This document shows, piece after piece, positions 24,401-32,544 of a stretch of DNA of 64,000 nucleotides. Made by a program: the position numbers and the translations under genes. The notes below the pieces were generated by a model. It saw only the letters and a list, made by a program, of their open reading frames with translations, was not told the origin of the DNA and did no database searches. The number at the start of each line of letters is the position of its first letter. The stretch's first letter is position 1. The DNA comes from Cheilinus undulatus (lineage: Eukaryota > Chordata > Actinopteri > Labriformes > Labridae). The DNA is taken from NCBI RefSeq assembly GCF_018320785.1, contig NC_054872.1, forward strand, positions 24,882,769-24,946,768, written 5' to 3'.

Positions 24401-25832
24401 AAACAACTTCCTCATCACGTTGGTCATTGTGGTCCAGTTAAAACTTGTCATCTCAGAGAAGTATGGACTTTTTCTTGAGAAACCACCCAAGAAAAAAATT
24501 CCGTGGCTGTTGCCCAATGTGACATTAGTGCAAGTTTTTTAGTAGGGAGAAGGAGAGGGAGCTGCTGTCCAAAACAAACTGTGAAACACTTGGCAAGGAA
24601 AGACTGGAACCCTAGATGTACTCCAGTCATTACATAAACAGACTCTATGATATTCATAAGTGTAATAATGAGCCTTTTTCTATTGTCAATCCAAATTATT
24701 TTAGCTTTTGTATTTTTAATTGAAATTGGAAGAAGATTACATGTGTGTTGACAGGATCCCAGCAAATGTATGTTATGTATATGTGTGATTGTGTCTTAGG
24801 TCTGCTATCCATGGTCGCGGTCTGTTCTGCAAGAGGAACATTGAAGCAGGGGAGATGGTGATTGAATATGCAGGCATAGTCATTCGTGCAGTGCTCACTG
24901 ACAAAAGGGAGAAGTACTACGACGGAAAGGTTGGTCTGGTTTCTATTTTTTCGATCACCTTTAAGCCAATATCATTTAGTTTTCTGCTACAACTTCATGT
25001 AAACAGGGTTGCTGGAGATCCTTGGAGTCTTAAATTGGAATTTAAGGCCATAAAAAGACTTATTTATACTTATTAGAGGCCTTACATTTTAGATGGCACA
25101 TGCCTTTTGTTTACTGGCTAATTTATCAGATTTTTATCCTTCTTTCATGCATATGTGCATGTTTACAAGCAAGTAACAGCAGTGCAGCCTTTACATAGCC
25201 TACCAGTATTAACTGTTTAACTATTTACTGCATTTTGATAGAATAGGGTACTAAATGTTCCTGAAATCATCAGCTTTGGTAATTTATTCCCAAAAATGTA
25301 TTTTCACTACACCATCTAATATTGCATAAACTGTAGATTAAATCCGAAATTTCAGCCCTAGTTCAGTGTACAAAGAAATCACTCTTGCCTTTCATTTTTG
25401 ACCGTTTGTATCATTGACAGTTCACTATGCAAAAAGCGGTATTGATTTCTCTCAGTTCATGTCTTAAAATGTCTCAAATTAGATTTTCAAAGTCTGTAGG
25501 AACGCTGGTAAAGTTAAGTAGAAGATGAACAAAAGGGTGTTTATTTTCCTCCACAGGGTATCGGCTGCTACATGTTCCGCATTGATGACTTTGACGTGGT
25601 GGATGCGACCATGCATGGCAACGCGGCGAGATTCATCAACCACTCCTGTGAGCCTAACTGCTACTCCCGAGTGATCAACGTGGAGGGTCGGAAGCACATC
25701 GTCATCTTCGCCCTAAGGAAGATCTACAGAGGAGAGGAGCTTACCTACGACTACAAGTTCCCAATTGAAGATGCCAGCAACAAACTCAGCTGCAACTGTG
25801 GGGCCCGGCGCTGTCGCCGTTTCCTGAACTGA
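428..25832 (+). CDS. kmt2b: KMT2B-type histone H3 lysine-4 methyltransferase (5' end outside window), 32 coding exons
   Basis: Nuclear trithorax/COMPASS-family enzyme that methylates histone H3 Lys4. Coding exons: 428-547, 2147-2336, 4759-4990, 5078-5145, 5229-5486, 5684-5793, 6807-6917, 8870-8983, 9193-9339, 9431-9523, 9616-9733, 9836-9949, 10454-10638, 10869-10970, 11899-12009, 12163-12239, 12363-12586, 12692-12795, 13600-13737, 13946-14104, 14192-14309, 14409-14487, 15284-15444, 15543-15710, 15830-18878, 19850-19959, 20077-20214, 20345-20597, 22414-22521, 22659-22742, 24800-24929, 25557-25832. All junctions are GT-AG and phases agree; exon lengths sum to 7,449 nt, ending in CRRFLN-stop. 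Seen domains: CXXC, PHD1-3, bromodomain, ePHD, FYRN, FYRC, WIN, SET, post-SET. KMT2B rather than KMT2A is indicated by [14 protein letters not shown] followed by QCCVY, by [13 protein letters not shown], by [11 protein letters not shown], by [14 protein letters not shown] and by [15 protein letters not shown]. The AT-hook and menin-binding N-terminus lies upstream. Which teleost co-ortholog this is cannot be decided from the window. Confidence 0.96.
562..1469. mobile_element. non-autonomous hAT-like element in a kmt2b intron
   Basis: The 5' end (TAGGGATGTGATAAGA) and the reverse complement of the 3' end (TAGAGGTGTGGTGAGAC) form imperfect terminal inverted repeats. Subterminal copies of TCTCGTGAGAT occur at both ends. 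The element is flanked by 8-bp near-duplications, GTGAAAAT at 554-561 and GTTAAAAT at 1470-1477 (7 of 8 identical), the target size expected for hAT transposition. No transposase reading frame is intact. It starts immediately after the GTAAGT donor of the 428-547 exon. Confidence 0.72.
2147..2336 (+). other. kmt2b: kmt2b exon with the RIKHVCR / SALPL block upstream of CXXC
   Basis: This 190-nt exon encodes [20 protein letters not shown] followed by [19 protein letters not shown]. The block is shared by KMT2A and KMT2B a short way N-terminal to the CXXC finger, and the variant here is the KMT2B one. It starts in phase 0 after the 428-547 exon and ends in phase 1, joining the CXXC exon. Confidence 0.9.
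2519..2940 (+). mobile_element. possible hAT relic with BED-finger remnant
   Basis: A segment opening with ggcctgtgcgatatattgg, a phrase common at ends of fish hAT elements, is followed near 2850-2930 by codons reading [14 protein letters not shown], which resembles the C-terminal half of a BED zinc finger (HLxxxH). No terminal repeats could be paired, so limits are approximate. Confidence 0.35.
3590..4330 (-). mobile_element. decayed Tc1-type transposase relic in a kmt2b intron
   Basis: On the minus strand the translation contains [20 protein letters not shown], then [11 protein letters not shown] with the first catalytic Asp, then [14 protein letters not shown]. Further 3' (lower coordinates) it continues in other frames through FWTESVW and a [12 protein letters not shown] block near 3790. 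This is the DDE catalytic core of a Tc1/mariner transposase. Multiple frameshifts and stops show it is dead. Terminal repeats were not resolved. Confidence 0.8.
4759..5145 (+). other. kmt2b: kmt2b CXXC zinc finger (two exons)
   Basis: Exons 4759-4990 and 5078-5145 encode a CXXC-type finger. It has [16 protein letters not shown], the KFGG turn and a terminal QCC followed by YKRC. In KMT2A/B this finger binds unmethylated CpG and helps hold the enzyme at CpG-island promoters. A basic [16 protein letters not shown] segment precedes it. The first exon ends inside the codon after QCC; the second exon's donor (G|GTCATT) is weak but is supported by the phase of the following exon. Confidence 0.93.
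5794..6806 (+). other. kmt2b intron, no recognised element
   Basis: About 1 kb of AT-rich intron between the 5684-5793 and 6807-6917 exons. I see no convincing exon, transposon end or structured repeat in it. Confidence 0.5.
7244..7878. mobile_element. non-autonomous hAT element with perfect 8-bp target duplication
   Basis: Ends CAGGGGTCACTAACT (left) and, as reverse complement of the right end, CAGGGGTAATCAACT form a terminal inverted repeat. Both sides carry the identical 8-bp sequence TACTACAT (7236-7243 and 7879-7886), the hAT target-site size. The 635-bp interior has no transposase frame. It lies in the kmt2b intron between 6917 and 8870. Confidence 0.88.
8225..8487 (+). mobile_element. 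LINE 3'-end fragment (plus orientation)
   Basis: Reads in frame as [16 protein letters not shown], a typical C-terminus of a fish LINE reverse transcriptase, followed by a 3' UTR ending in aaaagcgcttaattaataaaatg and an ATT-rich tail. It is a short 5'-truncated copy inside a kmt2b intron. Confidence 0.6.
8818..8866 (+). repeat. poly-T / (TTTG)n tract before a kmt2b splice acceptor
   Basis: About 49 bases of almost pure T with interspersed G run into the CAG acceptor at 8867-8869. It serves as an unusually long polypyrimidine tract for the exon that opens PHD1. Confidence 0.7.
8870..10638 (+). other. kmt2b: kmt2b PHD fingers 1-3 (exons 8-13)
   Basis: Three PHD fingers are spread over six exons. 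PHD1 runs from [12 protein letters not shown] through [12 protein letters not shown] to [12 protein letters not shown]2 follows with [26 protein letters not shown] and [15 protein letters not shown]3 has [20 protein letters not shown], then [12 protein letters not shown] and YSCRPC. The Tyr, Met and Trp positions of PHD3 correspond to the aromatic cage that reads H3K4me3 in MLL-family proteins. Zinc ligands appear complete in all three. A poly-T/TTTG tract of about 50 bp sits directly before the first of these exons. Confidence 0.93.
10622..12239 (+). other. kmt2b: kmt2b atypical bromodomain (exons 13-16)
   Basis: The segment after PHD3 matches the MLL-family bromodomain: [20 protein letters not shown], then a helix ending in [20 protein letters not shown]. 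It is spread over exons 10454-10638, 10869-10970, 11899-12009 and 12163-12239. In this family the bromodomain packs on PHD3 and tunes its reading of H3K4me3. No frame breaks are present. The intron before 11899 carries a non-autonomous hAT element. Confidence 0.85.
11213..11686. mobile_element. non-autonomous hAT element (CAGTGGTTCTCAAC type)
   Basis: The left end is CAGTGGTTCTCAACTGG and the reverse complement of the right end is also CAGTGGTTCTCAACTGG, a hallmark hAT terminus. Flanks GCTTAGAG (11205-11212) and ACTCAGAG (11687-11694) match at 6 of 8 positions, an aged target duplication. No coding capacity is seen. It lies in the kmt2b intron before exon 11899. Confidence 0.82.
12400..12411 (+). 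other. kmt2b: candidate HCF-1-binding motif (EHVY) in kmt2b
   Basis: Codons here spell E-H-V-Y within [12 protein letters not shown]. This fits the [D/E]HxY consensus for binding the kelch domain of HCF-1. Both human KMT2A and KMT2B keep a DHxYAQW version at this place. The assignment rests on consensus match and position only. Confidence 0.6.
12937..13015 (-). repeat. LINE-type 3' tail (minus orientation)
   Basis: The phrase caatcaatcagtctttattt, with gtatagcac and a second agtgctttacac, is the reverse complement of a widespread fish LINE/SINE 3' tail. It is only a short fragment beside a Tc1 relic. Confidence 0.5.
13080..13560 (-). mobile_element. Tc1-type transposase N-terminal relic
   Basis: From the minus-strand ATG at 13349 the translation reads [17 protein letters not shown], then AISKALVI and [16 protein letters not shown], then [16 protein letters not shown]. 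These are the helix-turn-helix DNA-binding regions of a fish Tc1 transposase. The catalytic half is absent. It lies inside the intron splitting the kmt2b ePHD domain. Confidence 0.82.
14192..15444 (+). other. kmt2b: kmt2b FYRN domain, exons 21-23
   Basis: Exons 14192-14309, 14409-14487 and 15284-15444 encode the FY-rich N-terminal half. It includes [19 protein letters not shown], then [15 protein letters not shown] and [19 protein letters not shown]. After Taspase1 cleavage FYRN in the N-terminal fragment pairs with FYRC in the C-terminal fragment, keeping the enzyme together. The TIVHSP element downstream is also shared with KMT2A/B. Confidence 0.9.
15830..18878 (+). other. kmt2b: kmt2b 3,049-nt exon: disordered region with Taspase1 cleavage site
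   Basis: One exon encodes about 1,016 residues, mostly Ser/Thr/Pro/Gln-rich and probably disordered. The recognisable element is [12 protein letters not shown] at 16720-16755, the conserved Taspase1 site, with predicted cleavage after the Asp codon ending at 16728. Further on are [13 protein letters not shown] (KMT2B-like), a Lys-rich stretch near 18286-18400 that looks like a nuclear-localisation signal, and [16 protein letters not shown] near the end. The KIX-binding motif of KMT2A (DFVLKN type) is not visible; see findings. Confidence 0.92.
20077..20597 (+). other. kmt2b: kmt2b FYRC domain and start of the WIN motif (exons 27-28)
   Basis: Exons 20077-20214 and 20345-20597 encode [19 protein letters not shown] and then [37 protein letters not shown], the FYRC core. 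The following [11 protein letters not shown] spans the junction to exon 22414-22521 and is the WDR5-interacting (WIN) motif, with the central Ala-Arg-Ser-Glu conserved. WDR5 binding through this arginine holds the WRAD core complex on the SET domain. Confidence 0.9.
20640..22240. repeat. AT-rich TTCAGCTATTTT-type dispersed repeat filling a kmt2b intron
   Basis: Much of this intron is built from short imperfect units such as gctatttttatgctatttt and ttttcagctatttt, densest at 21960-22190. It closes with the perfect 20-bp palindrome at 22219-22238 (central CAGCTG). I recognise the style as a recurrent teleost interspersed repeat, but cannot assign a class and see no coding frame. Open frames here (for example 22079-22525) are by-products of the repeat and of exon 22414-22521. 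Confidence 0.5.
22659..25832 (+). other. kmt2b: kmt2b catalytic SET and post-SET domains (exons 30-32)
   Basis: Exons 22659-22742, 24800-24929 and 25557-25832 encode the methyltransferase. Seen: [54 protein letters not shown] (SAM-binding NHSCEPNC motif), [11 protein letters not shown] with the catalytic tyrosine, and post-[16 protein letters not shown]. No active-site residue is altered. The 2.1-kb intron between the first two exons contains a deleted Tc1 element (23198-24196). Confidence 0.96.
23198..24196 (+). mobile_element. internally deleted Tc1-like element with long inverted ends, in kmt2b intron
   Basis: Left end TAAACTTAGCCCAAAAAGTA and the reverse complement of the right end (TAAACTTAGCAAAAAATAAG) begin inverted repeats of over 200 bp, sharing the internal word CACATTTGTAAGGAACATGC. 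TA dinucleotides flank both ends. The remaining coding segment, plus strand near 23680-23830, holds [16 protein letters not shown] and then [16 protein letters not shown], with the second Asp and the Glu of the DDE triad. The N-terminal half is deleted. Same family as 28819-30457. Confidence 0.85.
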
Positions 25833-28250
25833 GAAATCTCGCCTTTTAAAAGAAAAGAAGTGGGGCAACCTGTTTACTAGTAAGCCTTAAATTAAGGTGG
25901 CACTGGATTGGGCTTGGGGAGGCTGTCGGGGTGGGGGGTGGGGCACTATGAAGACCGGTCGGGGACATTTGACGGTGCTGAAGTGACACATGGGTATTTG
26001 TGGATTTTGGAGCAGAAGAAGACGAGGAGAATTTACAGATCATGCATTAACTTTAAAAAATGTTTGTCCTAGTATGTGTTGACAGGGTACCTCTGCTCAT
26101 GAGGAGTTCAGATGTACAGCTGGCACACCGTCATCACCACAGCAGAGGAAGTGGTTTTAACGTTCATGAGAACATGACATTTGAAACCCATATTTAAATT
26201 GTACGAAGGTTCTTGGATTAACATGAACAATACCAACAGAATTTAATGGATTAACACGTCAGGCCTTATCTGTTTGAGTCATTGCTGAAAACCCAGAGCT
26301 GGGCTGTGAGAGATTCCCCAATGTGTATTTCTGAGGAGGGAGTCTGTCAAAGATTACTCCATCCTCTAGTCCAGAGCATCACAGCCCCTTATGGTCCGTT
26401 TTTGAGCCATACATTTACACAAACCCTTATTTCTTTATCTTACATTCAACTGTTTTCATTTTGTAGATATGTTTTTTCTTTTTACACTTTTATTTGTCGT
26501 GAATTAAAAACAACCATGGTGCTAAGCTTTGAAAAATCTTTAAAACCCGTGATAAATCAGGAATGATTTAGCTGTTAATTCACCCTGCTGAGGCTATTCC
26601 TCTTCAGTGCATGCACTCGAGTAGTTCTCTACTAATCATCAGTTTATCAAGTGTCTTCTCAGTTCACACTTCACATCCTAGGTTTGCTATTTACACTTAT
26701 GCTCTTCCTGTTTGAGGTTTAAATAGAGTATTGCATAGCACGGTCAAGTGTCATATTTATAAATACAGACACGTCTTTAACATGGTCTTGATGTACAGTG
26801 TATGTAGCAAACACTACCCAAGCCAAAAGCAGAGTTGTGGTGATTATCCGTTTTTTAAATATACATTTTATAACTTTCATGGCAGATCCTCATTACCTAT
26901 TGCAATAAGACTTTGCTAACTTGCAGTTGCACATAAGTAACCATCAAAAATTCAGATTCCACCTGTGTGAAACCTTCCTCAGTTGATCTTAATCAGGGAA
27001 AGCACTGGTAAAAAAAAAAAAAAAGCATTGCCACTGACTGCGTTTGTGTGTGTGTTCAGCTCCATGTTTGTTTGAGAACACACACTTTTGATGTTGCTGT
27101 TGCAGATAACTTTCAGTCAAAAAACGGGCTGAGAGACGCACTCAGCACCTTAAAATGATCTTTAACGTTGTTCTTAGTTGATGTTCGGTGCTGTCATTGA
27201 TGAGGCTAATCTAATTCACACTGTTCAAAATGATAGTTCTATTTATTCATGTTTTGATTTCTATTTTAAATGGTAAAAGGTTGTGCTTTGTATAAAAGGT
27301 GGTGGTCCAGTGTGTTAATAGATCTCCCCCAAAATGTATTCTTTTTTATTTTTTTATTTAAATGATGTCCTTTGTTTCACTAATTTACTTGAATTTTCTT
27401 TTGGGGCAGTCTTGTCATGCATTAAGCCTTTATGACAAATTGTTCTGAAGCAGGTATTTTTAAAGAATCTGTTTTATTTAATTATTTTTTTGTTCTTGTA
27501 TAATACTGACGATCTTAGAATCAGCCACAGGAGTAAAGTGAGCACTGTTTGCCTCCCCAGGCCCATCATGATCTTTTTATTTTTTCCCTTCAAACCCATT
27601 GAAACAACTTTCCATCATGTTTAGTCTCCATCTTGATCCCTTTTCCCCTCTTGCATGTCCAATCACTGGGATGGAGCCCAGATTCACTCATGTCAATCAC
27701 ACCCAGCTGACCACAAAAGCAGAGTCACTCCCAACTCCTTGCAAGGATTCTACCTCAGCTGTTTACACAGATGTTTGGGAATACTGATGCAAAAAGAGAG
27801 GATGATAATTTAAGAGTAGTTTGGTTTTAATGTCCTGCAGAACTAGTGCGTGTAAGTGTGCGTGCGTGTTTGTGGGTGCGTCTGTTGGTCATTTTGTGTT
27901 TGTTTGCAATGAAGGATGCAAAGCACTAGTCAAAACCTTAAGTTATCATGACCATCTCTCCCAGAATCTGTTAAGAAAGCTGTATGTTATATATATATAT
28001 ATATATAATTATACACACATATATAAATGAATAAATATATATATATAAAGTAGGGTTATTTTAAAGTAAGTGTATAAAAGACAAAAATGAGAAAATATGT
28101 GATCTTTAAATTTACGTCTTTGTTACAATGTACAAATAAACATTGAGTTTGTAAATATTTGTATACATATTTCTAAACCTGTTTAATTTTTCTATGCACT
28201 TTTTTTATTTATAATGTTATTTGCTTAATAAAGATGTTAAGATGTTTGAA
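25833..28250 (+). other. kmt2b: probable kmt2b 3' UTR with polyadenylation signals
   Basis: About 2.4 kb of non-coding sequence follows the stop codon, without splice structure or recognisable transposon. AATAAA hexamers occur at 28135-28140 and 28227-28232. The second is followed by a T-rich stretch and is the better candidate for the main poly(A) site. A (TA)n tract lies at 27988-28007. The end point is inferred from the hexamers, not from transcripts. Confidence 0.6.
27988..28007 (+). repeat. (TA)n microsatellite in kmt2b 3' UTR
   Basis: About ten TA units, followed by a second shorter TA run near 28035-28047, upstream of the AATAAA signals. Confidence 0.85.
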
Positions 28251-28362
28251 CACTTCATTTTTTATTGTAAGAGAGTCAAAAGAGAAAATGTTTAAGTAAT
28301 GTGAAGTGATAAAATAAAGAGTAATGGCAGCCCTAAGTGGACATTAGATCCAAGCCATATAG

Positions 28363-30584
28363 CTGGGGTCATCAACTACATTTTTACATGGGCCAAATTT
28401 ATTTTTTTACAGACACTGTGAGGGCTAGACTTTTAAAATAAATAGTTTGGTCTAATTCACATATTATTGTTTTATTATTAGTTTTTCTTTCCATTTTTAG
28501 CATATTAACAATGAGATCAGCCCATACTGCAGCCAGCCACGAGGAAGTAATTGAGATATTTTAGCTCCATATTTCTGGGTTTGACTACTATGCTTATGCT
28601 GTGTCCTGATTGGTGAAAAACAGGTGCAGATAACAAAAAATGTCTTTTTAAATCTCAGACAGGGAAAAATGCATTCTACAAAAGACTTAAGTATATACTA
28701 ATAGGCTGCATGATAACCACATACTTATCTGACAGGTGGATATTTTTTATAAAGGGGCCAAAAGTAAGTCATTCCTGATCAATTGTTTTAATACTGTTTG
28801 TTTTTATGGTTGATTTAATAAACTTAGCACAAAAAGTAAGGAAATTTGTGTTTGGTAGATTATTTCTTTGATGTAATGCTTCTTGGCAGGAAATCTTATA
28901 CGGCTGGAAAGCTTGTTTATTTCCCTTTTAAATGATGCCACATTTGTAAGGAACATGCATTTGTGGGATGAGCAGCAGAGCTGAGTATGTGGGTTGTGCC
29001 CATGAAAAATGTGCCATATCTTCTCTACCAATGCCAAACAGCTGATTCTGCCATTGACTCTTGTTTGGTGTTTGGTGGATTGGATGATTGAAGTTTGAAG
29101 AAACGAGACATATCAGCAATTTAAAAATGTATTAATTTAACAAACACGAGCCTCAGAAGGGTGTGGAAGAACCATGCACAGCCACAACTGCCTGGCACCT
29201 CCTCCTCATGCTGGTCACACACTGGTGTGGGATGACAGCCCATTCTTCAACCAGCATTTGTTGTAAGTCAGCCAAAGTGGTTGTGTTGATCTCTCTTGCA
29301 CGAACAGCACGCCCAAGCTAATCCCACAAGTGTTCAGTGGGGTTAAGGTCAGGACTGCTGGCAGGCCATTCCATCCTCTCCACTCCCAAATTCTGGAGGT
29401 AGTCTCTGATAAACCCTGCTCTGTGGGGGCAAGCATTGTCATCTTGGAGGATAGAGTTTGGTCCCAGACTGTGGAGATATGGGATTGCTACTGGTTGCAG
29501 AATCTCATCTTGATATCTCTCTGCATTGAGATTGCCTCCAATGATCACAAGCCTCACTTTTCAAGTGAGAGAGATGCCGCCCCACACTATCACACTGCCT
29601 CCACCACAAGATGTTACTCTTATCGGTGCAGCAATCAGCATAGCATTCTCCGCATCTTCTCCACACTTTGACCATATGATCCAACTGCCGTAGGCAGAAT
29701 CTGAACTCATTGCTTAACATAAGGTTCCTCCACATGTTCAGGTTCCAGTGCATGTGTTGCCAACACCAGCGCAAACAGGCCTGATGGTGAAGGGCAGTCA
29801 TGGCAGGCTTCCTGGCAGCCCTATGAGACCGAAGATTGGCTGCGTGCAGTCTAGGCAGAGAGCTGTCAGCCATATCGTCCTGCAACCCTTGACTACAAAT
29901 CTGTAGAAGACAGCCTACAGTTCCTAAGTGCTGACAGGGTGAGGAAACGGCCTTCTTGGGACGCCCACTTGGTGGCCTGTCTCTGACATCCCCCGTTATA
30001 TGGAACTTTGCCTTCAGTTTGGAGATGGTACTAGGGTTCACTCCAAACAATGCTGCAACTTGGTTTTGTGGAACACCAGAAGTTGCCCTATCCAGATCAG
30101 TCAAACGTGCCATGCCGATTCTTGGAGCAGACACCTACTAACCACTGTCGTAGGGTCCATGCTCACAGGTGCTGGCAGCACCTGGGGGGTACCAGAAGCT
30201 CAAAACAAGTCAATAGCAACGGCAAAATAAGCTGTTTGGCATTAGCAGAGAAGATTTGGCACATTTTTCATGAGTGCAACCCACATACTCAGCTCCGCTG
30301 CTCATCCCACAAATGCATGTTCCTTACAAATGTGGCACCATTTAAAAGGGAAATAAACAGGCTTTCCAACAGTATAAAATGAATTGCCAAGAAGCATTGT
30401 TACAACAAAGAAATAATCTACCAAACACAAATTTACTTACTTTTTGTGCTCAGTTTAGATATAGGAATATAGAGACAAAAGATATTAAACAAAAAAGCAT
30501 GTTTTTTTAATTTATTTTTTTAATTTAATAGTCTTTAGGGGGCTGTATGGGAGGCCTTTTTGTGCTGCCAGTTGAGGGTCACTG
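28363..30584. mobile_element. probable hAT-like element carrying a nested Tc1 element
   Basis: The left end reads CTGGGGTCATCAACT, and the reverse complement of the right end reads CAGTGACCCTCAACTGGC. Both fit hAT-type termini loosely. Flanks CCATATAG and CTATGTGG agree at 5 of 8 positions. The interior is interrupted by a 1.64-kb Tc1 element. Evidence for the outer element is moderate because the termini are not identical. Confidence 0.5.
28819..30457 (-). mobile_element. near full-length Tc1-like transposon with about 230-bp inverted ends, decayed transposase
   Basis: Ends TAAACTTAGCACAAAAAGTA (left) and, by reverse complement, TAAACTGAGCACAAAAAGTA (right) have TA at both borders (28819-28820, 30456-30457). 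Inverted repeats extend inward to about 29080 and 30200. The minus-strand transposase starts near 30134 (MSAPRIGMARLTDLDRA), with helix-turn-helix words PQNQVAALFGVNPSTISKLK and RDRPPSGRPKKA, and ends with [16 protein letters not shown] and [16 protein letters not shown]. Several frame changes separate these blocks, so no active enzyme is encoded. At 1.64 kb the length is typical for Tc1. Confidence 0.9.
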
Positions 30585-32480
30585 CTATGTGGACTAAGAT
30601 TTAATATTGATGTGTTTTTCTTTGCTTTTTGCTCCTGCAATACTGTAATATAATACCATTACTGCAGCATCATTCATACACATACTCAGTCTTTCTTAAC
30701 TGGGGTGCCTTCAAAATGCTTTTGATTCATCCAAAATTACTATGAATGTGAATTGTTAGTAGTGCGGTCAAAACCTTCACTTAATTTCAATTAATCACAG
30801 GGGTGAAAAATGAAAGTTAAAAATGTATGCTGAGTAATTGTACTCTGATGCCATCACACAACTGTCTCAAGTAGCTTTGCAACTTTGATTGGAGTACATG
30901 TAAAAAATCTCTGTGCTCTCAATATTTATGAATTTATAGATAAAATCCATATTCCACGCAATATCATCATCCTAGATTGACTATCAAGTGAGCAATCAGC
31001 CTTTGGTCTACACTTTTTCTATTTAAAAGCTAGTTGAAAGTTTTGACACCAGGTGTTGAACATGACATGCTTAATTGTGTGTTTAACTTATTACAAAGAA
31101 GTCCTCATCAGAGTCCCCAAGTAATCATCAGTTGCCTGAAATCACATCATGGGGTCATGGAACTAAAGTTGTGTCAGTACACATTGAGCATAAATCAGAT
31201 TTTTTTTCTTATTTGTATTTAAAAGAATGCTTTTACAGATTTATCTCCTTAATTCTGTTACCACACAAATTCTCAGTAATAGGAATGATTTTTATTAATA
31301 CATTTTGACATGGGTGGTATGAGATTCTTCAGATTTTCAAATGTGCCTTGACACAAAACAGGTTTAACTCATGAGCCAACGTACTGTGTGGAGAAATAGA
31401 AAAAAAAAATTCCAATATGATTAATTTTCTTCACAAGTGAGTGATTGAAATCACAAACTAAAAATGACAAAACAAATAATTCATAAATTCACAGGCACTC
31501 AAAATGATTACGTTTGAAATGATTGATTTTACAAGCTTGATGTTTCAAATGAGAGAGCAAACTGTTATTCATAAAAACATAAAGATGTAAAAAAGTAAAA
31601 CAGATATGTTTGTCATATATAAAATGTTTGAGAAACTGATAGTAAAAAGTGCAAACAGATCAAAACAAAATTAAAATCGCTCTCAAATATAAAACTGAAG
31701 CATGAACACTAATGTACATGGAATGTATATGAGATTTTTGTGCCTATATAATGCATCGATACTTTTCTGTTACCTTCTTTCATTGCTCAGTATACAAAAG
31801 AAGCAGGCATAAAATAATGTAAAAGGGGATTAAAAATAAGGCTTCATCCTATGCCTTTTTGCTAGAAGAGCATCGACTTAATGTTTATGTCAATACATAT
31901 GCTAATTATAAGGTGGAAAATGACCAAAATATAAAATGATTTTACCATTACTAAAGGGAAGAAAATTAACTGCAGGTCATATTGCCCTGTTGTCGTTGGT
32001 AAATATGATGAAAAAGATGCAAAATTAAAAGCCATCTTTTAAGTTCTTACTTAATCCTTCAAAGGAAAGAAAGAAAGAAGTTCAAGAGCCACAGAGATAC
32101 CATAATTCTTCATGTCTTCATGTGCAAAAATAAATGGAGTGCATTTAGGAGCTGTATACAGGAGCTTATACCGTCAGATATATGATATATAAATCTTCAA
32201 AGCAATCTGACACAATCCTTCAGGACCTCCTGTTTGGTTAATGCAACTAGAGCTGTCCTCATTTGTTGTCTCACCACTTTACAGCTGTCATGACTTTGGT
32301 AACAACAGCTACCGTTAGTAATCAACACTTGGTAGCAAACATTACCTGCTATTAGCCGGGAGGTTTTGCCTTATTTAACAACGCTAATGTTAATATTAGC
32401 CAGGAAGTTAGCAAGGAAGCAGTCCAAGCCAACTGTCATAGTACTGAAATTTGGTAAACATCAAGATTTTTAAGTCTTAC
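30585..32480. other. intergenic DNA between kmt2b and igflr1 (includes igflr1 3' UTR)
   Basis: AT-rich sequence with no recognised exon. Its right part must contain the 3' UTR of igflr1, which is transcribed leftward from the stop at 32545. A minus-strand AATAAA (plus-strand tttatt) at 31291-31296 is a possible poly(A) signal. The exact UTR end is not determinable here. Confidence 0.45.
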
Positions 32481-32544
32481 AGAAATGATCACACATGAAA
32501 AAAAACAACATAAGTGATCAAAGACTTTACAGGTGGATGAAATG

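Noticed and set aside
428..25832. Calling the methyltransferase KMT2A (MLL1)
   Set aside because: Several blocks match KMT2B rather than KMT2A: QCCVY after the CXXC finger, [13 protein letters not shown] instead of [23 protein letters not shown] instead of RSPIHGRGLF, and [11 protein letters not shown].
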